From Onchocerca volvulus (Eukaryota; Nematoda; Chromadorea; Rhabditida; Onchocercidae), in assembly GCA_000499405.2 (NCBI GenBank), contig HG738140.1, positions 15,214,636 to 15,278,635 of the forward strand: a stretch of 64,000 nt of DNA, given 5' to 3'. The notes beneath the pieces were generated by a model. That model had not been told where the DNA came from, did not search any database, and saw only the letters and a list, made by a program, of their open reading frames with translations. The stretch's first letter is position 1. Every line of letters starts with the position of its first letter. Positions 24,601 to 37,023 of the stretch are shown here, piece after piece. The position numbers were made by a program, and so were the translations under genes.

Positions 24601-25635
24601 TTTCTTTTTTGCTGCATTAAGCAAAGGGATTTTTTATAGGCAATGTATGAAGTCAGATCACATATTTAATATATTTCTTTCAAGCCAGAAAAATTGAGTT
24701 TAATATCATTCAGGAACTGGAACAGTCAGCCTACTGTATATTATCCATAGAGAAATTTGAAAATTCTCGTCTTTCATTTCGTCAAATAAATTACTGAATT
24801 CTGTGATGAATTTTGTAGATAATCAACCAGAACTGAAAATAATGCATCCGATCAAAGCAAGCGCTTTCGAAAGCACAGCAATTGTTGAGTTAAGTGGTAT
24901 TCAGCATATCATTGCTCTGAATGCACAAGGTACTAAATTCGCATCATCTTAAACTCGAGAATTTTCTGTATATTTTTTAACTTATGCTATTCATTATCAC
25001 TTCTTTTTTAGATTGATTTGCACGTTTTCACTACTAGAAATGTCTGATAGTCGAAGTGTCTCTGACATAATATTTGATACGCAAGTTTTTTGAAAAAAGA
25101 AATTTTATTAGGCGAAATATATGGCATTGGTAAAAATACGGACAATGCGCTCGGATTGGGCACGTGGAGTGGTAAGGAAGATGTTGACCACTGGAAATAT
25201 TCGGAACTACAGAAAATCGATATATCTGAACCGATTAAGGGAATATCGGCTAGTCTTGGTTGCTCGATTGTTTGGACTGATAATGGTAATTTTTGCACTA
25301 TTTGCAAGAACTGTTCATTATAGGAACAACGCATGGTTATTTCTAAAGCAGGTATGAACAGGAAATGTTTCCTGATAGATTTAGGGTCCATCTGAGTTGA
25401 TATAGCTTCCTAAGCCTATATAATTGTTTTTTTTCTCTCTTTAGGAAGTGCCTATTCTTGGGGTTATGATTCTTCCGGTCAACTTGGTTTGGGGATCAAA
25501 GATGATGAAGAGAAGATGGTTCCGCTACCACGGAAGATTACTTCCGCACATCTTGATGGTTATCGCATTATTGGAGTATCGTTGGCCGACAATCATGCTC
25601 TCTTTCTTGCTAAAAAAATTATGAATAGTGAATAA
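21618..25635 (+). CDS. ran-3: RCC1 / RAN-3, chromatin-bound guanine nucleotide exchange factor for Ran
   Basis: RCC1 charges Ran with GTP on chromatin, driving nuclear transport, spindle assembly and nuclear envelope reformation. It is a seven-bladed propeller, and the repeats are seen in order: [14 protein letters not shown] (exon ending 22726), [21 protein letters not shown] (from 23585), [21 protein letters not shown] (from 23888), [17 protein letters not shown] with GQLGR (24218-24534), [13 protein letters not shown] (to about 24930), [17 protein letters not shown] and [25 protein letters not shown] (25111-25635). The last exon ends [12 protein letters not shown]. Exons join in frame. The N-terminal exon 21618-21864 is Lys/Arg-rich ([10 protein letters not shown]), like the DNA-binding, NLS-bearing tail of RCC1. 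A second possible start is the ATG at 22133, in a short exon with KKRKIHSLD. The acceptor joining the two is weak, so either start may be used. Confidence 0.88.
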
Positions 25636-25639
25636 TATA

Positions 25640-28585
25640 CATGCTTTCATAAAATTAATTTTGTTTAAAGTGTATTGCAATGTTATTTAGCAGTGAATTA
25701 AAATGGTAATATACTTCAGCATAATGAAATTGAAATTCTTTTTTTAATTCTTTCTTTTTTATCTTGGAAGTTTTTATATCATTTCCTGATAGGTTACCGT
25801 ATTTTCGGATATTCGTTGATTGTTTCTTAGATTTTTTTCTTGAATTCAACATTATTTGGAATTCTCCCATAGGTGAAAGTCCGTTTTTTTTTTGCTCTTC
25901 TTTTTTTCAACTAGATTGATTTTCCACATTGTTCCATGTTTTTCAAATTGTTTGATGTATTGCTTAATTCTTTATTTCATTGTGACCGTGATATATGCTC
26001 GGTATTATAGGTGATTCAATCTTGACATTTCCTCATGTCATTTTTTTTTTTAAAGCACTGTTATTAGTTATTTGTTGCAAGCATATTTTTAAGGGCGTCT
26101 TGCTGCATTTGTCATGAAACTTTTTTGTTTGGAAAAATTGGAGGTGGTTGATTGGATAGATAAATTTTTTATGTGAATATAAAGGCTTTGTTATAGTTTA
26201 GTTTGTTGCCCCAACTACGTTACAATACAATTTATGGATGAATATCGAAGGTATAATAGATAGCTTGAAATTTTTTATTTTATAAATAGGAGAAATTATT
26301 GAGTTATTGATTAGCTGAATTGGTCGATCTGATTTGAAGCGAGATTTTTTTGAAACTGGAGGATTTTTCCGTTTGATTGAGACAGACAATTCGAATTGAA
26401 GCTCAGACTAAATTGGTACCGACCATTTACATAGTCGGAGATGTTTTCAATAATCTAGACAATTTAAATCAGTATCGAATGTCAGAGATTAAAGATATGG
26501 TTATTTGATGGTAAGAACTCACAATATTTCAAGTATTTCACGTTGAATTCGAAGTTGAGAGAACAAGAGCTTAATTAAGATATTTGCAATTACTTGATAA
26601 TTCACATAATCTCAAAATGAGGATTTAAAAGATGATTTTATTTTATGTTAAAGTTATTTCGAAATCTCATGTGATCGGAAGGTAAGATCTGGATAATTTA
26701 CTTGTTTGTGAATAATTTAAGAATTTTACATGGTTAAACGTAAGATTTGATCAGTGATTTGTTCGGGAATTTTCTTGAAATAATTTATATTTTAGAGTTC
26801 AAATCGATTTTCCCAAGATATAGGAATATCTTTTTAGAGAAATATAAATTACTTCATTTCACTGTATTTATAAAAATGTTTCGATTTTCTAATAGCATTT
26901 CATTACTTTTTCATTAGCTGAGCAGTTATCGATAGAAAGACACAATGTAATCAGAACTCTCAGTCCTAAACGAATAATAATGTGAAGCGACTAGTGTTTT
27001 CTTCCAGATAGTATAGCTCCATCCGTTTATGAATAGATTAAATATTATCTATATCTGTTTTATTGGCATCAAAACTTCTCGCTGGCGGTATATTCCCATA
27101 GGAAATGATTTGGAATTTGTCAAAAGAAACTCTTCCGCGGTCCGAAGTCCATTTTCGTTCTTCAAACATTTATCTAAATCTACTACTCTAATTCATCTCA
27201 TCTATCATGTTAATCTTTGTATTTCTGATGCTTTGAACTGAAAATTTCTGGATGATTGAGCTTTGAATTGAGAATTTCTTTGATTATGATAATCAATAGA
27301 ATGCAATTGGTCACATCGTACTAATAAATCTTTATAAAAATTGATTAAAATGAATAGCTAAAGAAAATGGCAGCAAGACTAATAGAATAGCTTGTAGCAA
27401 CTTGCCGCAACATAAAAATGCAGTTCAATAAAAACTGAATATATTATTTGAAGTAGTTGAATTAAAGTGATATATTATGCAACAAGAAAAACTGAAGTGT
27501 TAGTAAATGCATAACTATAATTCTAGAAGTACTATTAATAGCAATATTAATAGAAACAACATTCTTAATGTTATCTTAGCCATTTACAAAAAAAAAAAAA
27601 AAAAAAAAAAGAAAATTACTTATTCCTAGAATGATTGGTCCCATCATAGCTTGGTCAGAATTAAATTGCGTTATTGGTTGAACCGTGTATTATCATATAT
27701 ACAAAAAAGATATCTTGAGCTCAAGTGTAACACAGAATAGACATAACAAAAAAATGTAGAAGCTCAGCACAAAGAATGATGGCTCTTAGTTGTATATTAT
27801 CCTGCGATTCTCTATTCCTTAGGCATTCATTTATTAAAGAACAATTTACTTGTTCCGAGCAAAATTTGTTAGTTTCTTATTCAATACGTCATGCCTAAGC
27901 CTTAAGATACGATAAAATTCGTATAATGAAGGACTCAAAAAAGAATAATAGAATGTTGATATTACTTTACATAAGCACTGCAAACTATATATATAGAAAT
28001 ACACTGTCAAACACGAAAGGCATTCACATGCAGTTGAAGGCCACAAAAGGGAAATTGAAATTTTCTAAATGCATCGATAAAAATAATACACACAGGAGAA
28101 TATATACATTTCATACAAATTAATAATAAAAATTATAAATATGGAATTTCAAAAAATGTAATGAAAAAGCTACAAAGACTTAGCACTTCAACTTCTATTT
28201 ACTTTTGTTCTTAAGAAATACTGCCGTTTTAGCGAAAATTGAAATCGAAACAATTATGGTTGGGTTGTTATGATAAGATTAATACGTGATAAGTTTTATA
28301 ACTACAAATGCAGAAAGAAAAATGCTGCAAAAAAAAAAAAACGAACAACAATAAGAAACAAAAAAAGCAAAGATGGTAAATTGAAGAAGAGAATTAAAAC
28401 TGTTCAACTCCATATAGAATAAAAAAATAATGCCGTACGAAGGATGAAATTTCAACTGAACTGAGTCGTACCCGCTTCTCGACCACAAAAAAGATCATTA
28501 AATGCTTTGGTGTCCATTCCTGTCTTTACATTAAGCACTTACCGCTGGTCAAGACCGGATATTGATTGATCACTATTTCATAATT
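25640..28585. other. Convergent 3' intergenic region
   Basis: Nearly 3 kb between the RCC1 stop (plus) and the CDC14 end (minus). It is A+T-rich and holds an A run of about 24 bases at 27588-27611 and scattered T runs. The short open frames here (27029-27241, 27926-28123) lack splice partners and recognisable motifs. No gene supported. Confidence 0.5.
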
Positions 28586-28589
28586 TACT

Positions 28590-31500
28590 TAGATTCCGCC
28601 GAGCCTAAAATCTGCGAGTCAATTGCTGCATAAGGTTTCAATCTCTTTTCACTAAATCCTAGAGATGATATACAGTTCATGGAGAATGGATGGTTATGAA
28701 AAAAATATTTCAGATTGCATAACATTTAAAGAAAAAGCTATGCAAATACTCACAGAGCTACCGATAAGAGCAACCGAATTGGGTGCAAGCTCTTTAGCAG
28801 GATCATTGAACTGAAACACACCATATGTTTTATTATTCTTTCGAGGCCTTAGTTCATAGACTGATGCCGGCAAATGAACTTTAACTCCTGAGCAAGGATA
28901 AGGCTTGTTGCGTAGCCTAAAATAATTTTTAACTATTAACTCATTTCTTATTAACGATATTTTAATAAGTGAATAAATTACTACTACAGAGAGGTAATAA
29001 TAAACCAAAAAAGCATTGTCATTGTGCAATTTTATTGAATCTCGTTCTTTCTAAATTAAAAGAAAAAAAAAAAAATTTACGAGGCAACTTTGCGTACTGA
29101 TTTGCACTTCGTCAATGGTCTACTGTTTGTTGTAGAAGTCGTTGCAGATATCGTAACTCGTGAAATCTGAATATATTCTAATATGAAGTATAAATATGCT
29201 ATTATTTCGAAATGTAATTGGTACTTTCATTTGATCTAATATCTAATAATTTCATTTTATTTAAAAAAAAAATCATGCTTCAATGATCATATTTTTGGTG
29301 TTAAAAAAAAGCAAAAAATTTCCTTTAATATACCTAAACTTACATGTGGATTAACATTTACATCTAAAATCATATCATTCTTCACTAGATAATTTCGATA
29401 CATTAGTAATTCTGTAGTATAAAACATCAAATAATATTCTCTGATAAATTCACATCTGCAATCTTACTCTCTCTACTTCCCTTGTTTTATGCATATAATA
29501 ATATATAAGCCGCTAAAAATATTCTTTTGCACATTCTGATAATCCATTATCCAATATTACAATGATAAAAATTACCTGCGGTGGTCTGCTGATATCCCCA
29601 TAGCTTCGCAAAGAGCGTTTTGCCGTTGTATTAACATTGGCTGAGAGTGGTTTAACGGGAGTTGTAGGGGATGTGAATTTTGCATGTGATATCGTAATTC
29701 GTTGTGCTTTAACCTTCTGTACCAGTAGATGATCACCCTGACTTGGTTTCTCTCTTTTTTTCTCACCACACTCCTTCTCTGTCATTTTTTCTAGCTGTAA
29801 AATATAGAATAATTGAAGAAAATATCAAAGAATAATTAAAGAAAAAACCTGCAATAACGATATTTTTTTTAATTATATTAAATAGCGAATAATTTAAAAA
29901 AAATATAGTTATTGTAAATTAATTAGCTCTCATTTTTTTCTTTATTCTAGGGAACATAAAAAATTTTTTAAAGTATACAACTTTATTGGTTTTTCTTGGT
30001 GAAGCTTTCAGTGAAATAGGCCGACGTGTAGGTAGCACTATTCCTTTCGAATTCGAATCTTCAATACGAATTTCATTCACCTGAAGATTTTCGAAAATAA
30101 TCCAAACAGTCCACAGTAAACAAACTTTGTGTTTTATTTTGATGTAAATGCTAAAGTGAAAGAAAGTGTTCGTCTAGCAAACCTTATTAGTCAATTGTGA
30201 AAGATGAGGAGAAGCGGGTTTGCAACCCATCGCCCAACACCATGGTTGCTTTTCAATAAGGAATTCCTGCTGTGGTCCAATCACCGAACCAGGCCTGCAA
30301 ATCCGTAACCAAGCTATCGATTCGGCTGCTGTCACGCCATACTCTTTCATCAACCAACAAGCTATTAATGTTCCGGTCCGACCTAAGCCTGCCTAAAATT
30401 TCTTGGTGCAAATAATAAGTTTTCTTCAAAATTTTGCATTTTACAATCAAGTGATTTAAACACCTTGCAGTGAACGGCCACGCCTCCCCTCGCGCTATCA
30501 ACAACATTAATAAACCGTTCAACGATTTCATCAGATGGAACCGAACCATCAACGAAAAAGAGATCGACATGCTCGAAACCTGCATCTAAAAACCTGCAAA
30601 AATGAATCAGTTGAAAAATATTCTAAAAAGCGAAATTAAAGATAACATCGTCATTTTCCAATACATCCTAAAAACGATACAGTGAAGACGAACCTTTTAG
30701 CATCATACATACGCTTGTTGAGCCGTATGATAGTCGAAATGTTATGTGTGCGGAAGTAATCAAAATACACTTCCGGCGCATGGTATGGATAACCTAAAAT
30801 TACGAGGTTTCGATATTTCGAGTTTTTTTTTCTCATCATACACCGGCTTACATCGCTGGCTCTCTTCCAGTCGACTGGTTTAACAATAATAATAAACATG
30901 AAAATGTTTTTTTCTTCCTGAGAATTATTGAGAATTAATTATAAATACCTATATCTTTGTATGAATTTGAAAAATCTTGAAAAAAAAAAAAAAAAAAAGT
31001 CTAACCATTCTCAATAATTGATTCATTATGTGGTCCACAGAAACTTAATATTTTGGACGGTATAATCCAGTTTAGATCGCCATTCTCAACTTTCTCGTAA
31101 TATTCATATTCATCCGGATCGAAAGAATCAAATGCTAACCAACCGAATTTTACTGCCTGCAGTTATCCATACATGTAATATTCATTGTAAGTGAAAAATT
31201 AAATTTTGTATCTTTTTACTATCATAATTTTATCATGGCATATTACAGAAGTTCACACAATATGTTAAGATATTTCAATTTTCGAAACAATGCATTTAAT
31301 ATTACTTAGAATGAAACTGCATGTGGAAGTATCATCGTGTAAACTTCTCTGATACCTTCTTTAATTTTTGTCTCCTGATATGTATAGAATAACATTACAT
31401 TACTATCTTATCGAAGATTTAACAAATGATATTGCAAAATGTCAAATAAGAAAAAATATAATTTTTTAAGGAAATTAGTAGCTTTATAATTGTGGTTCTT

Positions 31501-33291
31501 TATAAAAGCATTTCAGCACCTTTTTCAAAAAACACATGTAATAAATGCTTTTTATGCTATTAAAACATTTTCGATTCGTAATAATTTTATCATTTATCAA
31601 AATTTGTATTGCTGTTACACTCTTATGTTTGCTAAGAAATACTGATGAGCAATTGGATTACTCTCGATGTTTGTACTATTATGAAACAAATGGGTTATTG
31701 ATATGTGGTACATTCAGTATTAAAGTGGCACTGAAGGGGCTATTAATGAATAGTGTATTTGTACTCCGAGTTATTTGCTATTTATGCAGTTCGGGATTTT
31801 CCAAGAGTTTTAGAAAAATAATTCTTTGAGTAAGTTTGATTCCAAATAATATATCGATATGCTAAATTCATCAAATCCAGTTATAGCTTAAGAACGAAAA
31901 ATATTAATAGTTTTGCTTCCTTCCCTCTCTCTCTTCCTCTTTCTCTCTGGCATACGCTACGCAAAAATTGTCGCTATGTAGCGAAAGGGAAAAAATACAG
32001 CAAGATTTTGCAAGTAAAACATTATTACAAAATTGATGGAAAAATTCATCGACGGGACTTTATTTTTTTTTTCTTCTTTCAATTTCTTCAAAAGCATTAA
32101 TTGAACGATCAGTATCCGCTGCTAATTAATGATCAATTACCAAATGTAAAACGATTAATGAAACTTCATGTTCTCTCCATAAATACCTTCTCAATACTGC
32201 GAAGTACATTGTGAAGATGCAATCTGTAAGTTGCGGGACCCATTGCTGCATCTCGAAATCCGATAAAGCCATTTGGTTCCGCCTTGTGCATCCGCAAATA
32301 TGCTATTTCGGCTGTCATTCCCAAGTAGAGAATCTGGAAAAAGAAAACGACAATAAATGTAATGATTATTGCAAAAATCATTTTAAATGTTTTTATTCAT
32401 CTATAAAATATGCCAAGTGAATTTGCCTTAATTAATTTTTCCTTATTATTTTTATTCTTTGTTTTTTACTAAGGATACTTTTTTTCCTATATCTTATTGT
32501 CTGTGCTCTGTTTTTGCTATTTTTTGTCACTTTTTCCGTACATTATTATTATTTTGAATTAAATTATTTGTTGCTCTTTTCTCTAAGAATTTTCTCATAT
32601 TAAAGACTATAAAAATTAAAAGAACTTCTCTGCACGGGTTTTTGATTTGCAAAATAATTACATGTTAAACAAAAATAAAGACTAAACATGAGAGAACATA
32701 CCGCATAAGAACCCACTAAATAAGCTGTATTAACTCGGCATTCGTCAGCAGGTCCACAGCAAACTACAACAAATTTCTCACCATCCAACTCCTAAATTAC
32801 AAAAAAAAAAAATCTTTTATTGTACTTGTGATAAATGGGAATGATAAAAAACGACTATTATTCCAATATTTAGCTCTCTCATCAAATGATCTCAAACATA
32901 AAATTATGTTAAGCTATTTTAAGGCAAAGGTCTTATCGTAATGAGAAACTTGCTTCTAAGATGATTCATTTAAATTCTTAAAATCGATTAGAAATTCTCG
33001 AGAGGAAAAACTTGTTCAGAGAAATTGACGACAAATGACTCTGTATATTCTTAAAAATACCTCTAATCTTTCCGTAAGATTTTGACAGAATCGGTAAAGC
33101 ACTGATAGATTTAATGGACCAAAATCGGAGTAGAAACTGTCATAATGCACTTCATCGTCGACGTAATAATAATCTATAGCGCGGGTTGATTTCGGTGGAT
33201 TTCGAAATGCACAGAAAAAAAGTTTCTTCGGAATAATCTCTGCTACTCGACCATGCAAATTACTGTTTGGAATAAAATGCTCTCGAGCCAT
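28590..33291 (-). CDS. cdc-14: CDC14 dual-specificity protein phosphatase
   Basis: CDC14 removes phosphate from Cdk (Ser/Thr-Pro) sites; in worms it helps central spindle assembly and keeps precursor cells quiescent. Exons on the minus strand: 33291-33061, 32791-32702, 32333-32187, 31156-31006, 30793-30694, 30593-30464, 30392-30183, about 30080-29981, 29797-29577, 29168-29080, 28920-28755 and a tiny last exon near 28625-28590. The first part is the N-terminal DSP-like domain ([20 protein letters not shown]). The catalytic domain gives [14 protein letters not shown], the general-acid loop [12 protein letters not shown], the signature VHCK-AGLGRTG with the catalytic Cys, and [13 protein letters not shown]. 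All expected catalytic residues are present. An intron splits the signature between HCK and AGLG. The C-terminal tail is Lys/Ser/Thr-Pro-rich ([10 protein letters not shown]), as expected for a disordered regulatory tail. Two acceptors are possible for the final exon, giving different last residues. Confidence 0.92.
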
Positions 33292-33875
33292 CTAAGTTAT
33301 TTTATAACGATGGCTTATTTCAACAAATGCTCCAAGATTTTTCAAATGTTTGACAAATCCTTCAAATCCTTGCCAAATCTACAATTCATAATTCATGTCT
33401 TCGCACTTCCATGTTCTTTCTCATTGTTCCGTAGCACACTCGAATGGTTCTTCTTCACTGAAACTCGGTTACGTTTGAAATATGTAAATGAGAGCAATCT
33501 TTTTTACGAAATCGCGCTATCAAATGTCCCGATGAATATTTTGAAACTTATACTTGTTTTATATGAAACACCGACATTCACGTTTAGTGATAATATCGGA
33601 ATGTCATTTTGGTATATTACAGAAAAATAACGTAAGCTGATTAATTCGGAAAAAGTTTCTTCGACATACAAAATTTGAATCTCATATTGCATATCTCATG
33701 CAGAAATGAAGTAAATTAATATCAAAAACTCATAACAATTTTACCAGATTCCATCGATTTGAATATTATCTTACATATATAAAAGCGCAATTTAACCATA
33801 AAAATTTATCAATAGCTACATGTTCGAATCTGTGTTATATTGCTCAAAAATTCTCTATTATGATATAGGTCAATT

Positions 33876-33934
33876 AATTTCAGAAATTCCTGCAAAACGT
33901 TCGCCAGAAACGTTTTGCAAGAATTTCTGAAATT
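33876..33934. repeat. Near-perfect hairpin, 26-bp stem and 7-base loop
   Basis: Left arm 33876-33901 (starts AATTTCAGAAATTC, ends AAAACGTT) pairs with right arm 33909-33934 (AACGTTTTGCAAGAATTTCT...) with one mismatch, around a 7-base loop. It lies about 0.6 kb upstream of the CDC14 start, between divergently transcribed CDC14 and the RhoGAP gene. It could be a small foldback element or a transcribed hairpin. Confidence 0.8.
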
Positions 33935-34564
33935 GTGTGTTTTAGTTAACACATTTATTGAATATCCCGATAGTACAGTAAATTCAGATATTTATGAGAT
34001 GAAATGAATGATTACTTTTAATAATGCACTACTGTACTGAATCCATTCAAGTACTTTATAATCATTAATACCGTACTTTTAAGTCAATTAAGAACATCCG
34101 ATAGTAAATGACCTTCCTAACTCTATTGTTTACAGGGAATCCACTCAACAATTAACAAAGCTAAGCCCCCTGACCTGCTGACCTCATTACCATCTCCATC
34201 CATTTCCTTCAAAGCTTGTCAACAATAACATCGTATTGCTCCGAGTTATACGGCCCATTATGAAATGATGAATCCTGCAGGATTTTCTGTTATTTTTTGA
34301 CGAATGTTTTAGGTGATTTTCTCGGAAGGATGTTTTGTCAAGAATTTCTCTTCCTTTATATGAATTGAGTAGTCAGAGCAATATAACAGAGTGCATAGTA
34401 AGACAGAATGATTTTTCAAATATTTTTTTAAATCGGAAGCTTTCGATTATAGTATGATTCTGAGATAAATCAGTGATGATTAGAAAAAGAGCGACTTAAT
34501 TTTTAGGTTTTTTTTCTTTTTGTTTAAATGGAATGTTGACAAGTAGGCCAGAGAATAAACGACA

Positions 34565-36975
34565 ATGGAAAGCTGTGGGTTTCAAAACGCTGATTTTGTG
34601 GAACCGGATACAGAATTTGCCGAGGATGATTTATTCAATTTGGATGATGTGAGTGAGGCTAATTTGAATAGTAAGTTTTTATTACAAAGAAAAAGTTGCA
34701 AATTATTGGGATTAAAACAAACATGTCAAAAGCCTTAATGGAAGACAAGTTATATCGAAGTAATATGAGCGAAAGATATAGGAAGAAATAATTTATATCG
34801 TCTTTTAAAGATCACTTATAGAAGCTTTTATTGAAAAAGGAAATATCAAGAAGAATAGGTTTTGATGCATTTCGATTTGTTATCTTAAATAGCTAATGTC
34901 AAGTAAATTTTTTTTCATGTATTTTTTTTTTCTTTGCAGTAGTACTCATATAATACGCATATGAAGTATTATAATCAAGTGATACTGTCGAATTAATGTG
35001 AATACTGCAATTAATTGACAATATTATTCAATCGATAGGTCATTTTGCAACGGAGAAGAGTGTGAAATTAGCCAAGATGTAATTGCTGATTAGTTTTCTC
35101 ATTAATTAGATCATTTAAGTGATTATATAAAATATGAAAATAATTCTCTCGGTTAATAGATTATGCCAGCAATAACGTATAAATTTTATTTTCAATTCTG
35201 TGTTATGGAAGGGATATAAATGGCTGTCAGCTTTTTATGTCAAGGTTTTTCTGAAGTTTTACAGAAGAATTAGACTTGGATGATCCAGCTGATATCACAT
35301 TTTCGTTTCTGGAACGCGATAATTTCGAAAAGGAGCTTGGTTGTTCAGTTGATGACCCGTTCGCGGAAGATTTCACTGATATAAGTCAACTTGAAATTGT
35401 GAATGTGATTGCCAATGGTGATTGGGTAGGAAGGTGTATATCATGACCTATTCGTTTTTTTTTTTGTTTTTTATTTTTTTTTTAAATGCATAATTACATA
35501 ATTTAATATTTATTTCACTCAGTTGTTCTCTCTCATCAATTATTAGTTTTAGACCGATTGTAGTAATCTACGCTTATCGGCTCCCTTCAAATAAAACATT
35601 TGATCATGCCAAATTTTTACGGTAATTTCTTCACATTTTTAAAAATAAACATATCTGACTGAAAATTTCTTCTTCGCCTCTAATCAGATTATTTGTTTAT
35701 TACTGAAATCATTATTTTTATTTGGTAATTTCTCATTGTTGAATTCATTCTTTCTCACCAATAATTTCTTTTTTGTTCAGATGATCTTTTCTGATATTAC
35801 ATTTTGAGAGTATAGGTTAGGAAATTTATAGATATTTGAAGGTGTAAAAGTTAGTGATTTGTGTATAATATATGACTGGAACATAGTTTTCTTAAGTACA
35901 AAAAATATTGGTTGCAGATTTTTGCAGTTTACACTGGATAAATTGGTTGAGTTAGATTATACTATTGTGTATTTTCATTATGGATTGCGAAGCAATAACA
36001 AGCCATCCTTAAAATGGCTTCTTCAGACATACTCCATTCTCGACAGAAAGTACGTTTTTTTCCTTTTCATATCAAGAGAGATCGTTACAAAGCAAACATT
36101 TATTTTGTTTTCTAAAAGATATTGAATTAAATTTGCAAAAATTCCATGTTTTTTACTGCAAGTAGGGTTAATCTGCTGATTGGATGTGAGATTTGATGAA
36201 GAACTATTTGAAACTTTTATGATTATAACATGTGTTATATTTATGTCTCAGATATATTTCTTGCTTACATTCGAAATAATTTATTATGAGTTTTGTGTAG
36301 ATATAAGAAGAATTTGAAAGCACTTTACTTGGTTCATCCGACACGATTTATTCGCATTGTTTGGAGCATCTTCAAACCATTTATATCTATTAAATTTGAG
36401 AGGAAAATTCATTACGTCGATTATTTGCATGAATTGGATTCGGTTCTGCGTGTGGAGCAACTCAATCTTCCTCAGCCCATCAAAGAGTGCTTTTTTTCTT
36501 CTTTTTTTTTTTTTTAACGTGGAAAGTCTTAAGAAATTTCTTCGAAAATGAATAAATATTCAGTGATGTATAATGTTTCAGAAATTTTTAGTGGATACAA
36601 AAAAAAAAAAAAAAATAATTGATTAATTATCTTTCGAACTATTGATTTAATTCTAATATTTTAGCCATGACTCATCACGGCTTCTGGCCTTACGCATTAT
36701 CCCCGACAAATTGCAATTAACCAGAAGATCATGTCCAACTCCTCGTCCAACTCAACAGTTCAATGTTCCGTTGGAATTGTAGGTTGTTTAATGTATATTA
36801 GAGAAAGTGGAATACTTTACATATGGCTTAGTTCTCCAAATGGTTCTATTATCTTGATGTAGTTACCTAGACTATGAGGAAAGTTAGAGTTAAATTTTTG
36901 GAAGATTCGAAATAATGATTATATATAATTCAGATAGATGTAAAGGAAATTAACATTGTATATACATAATCAATC

Positions 36976-37023
<48 letters not shown>

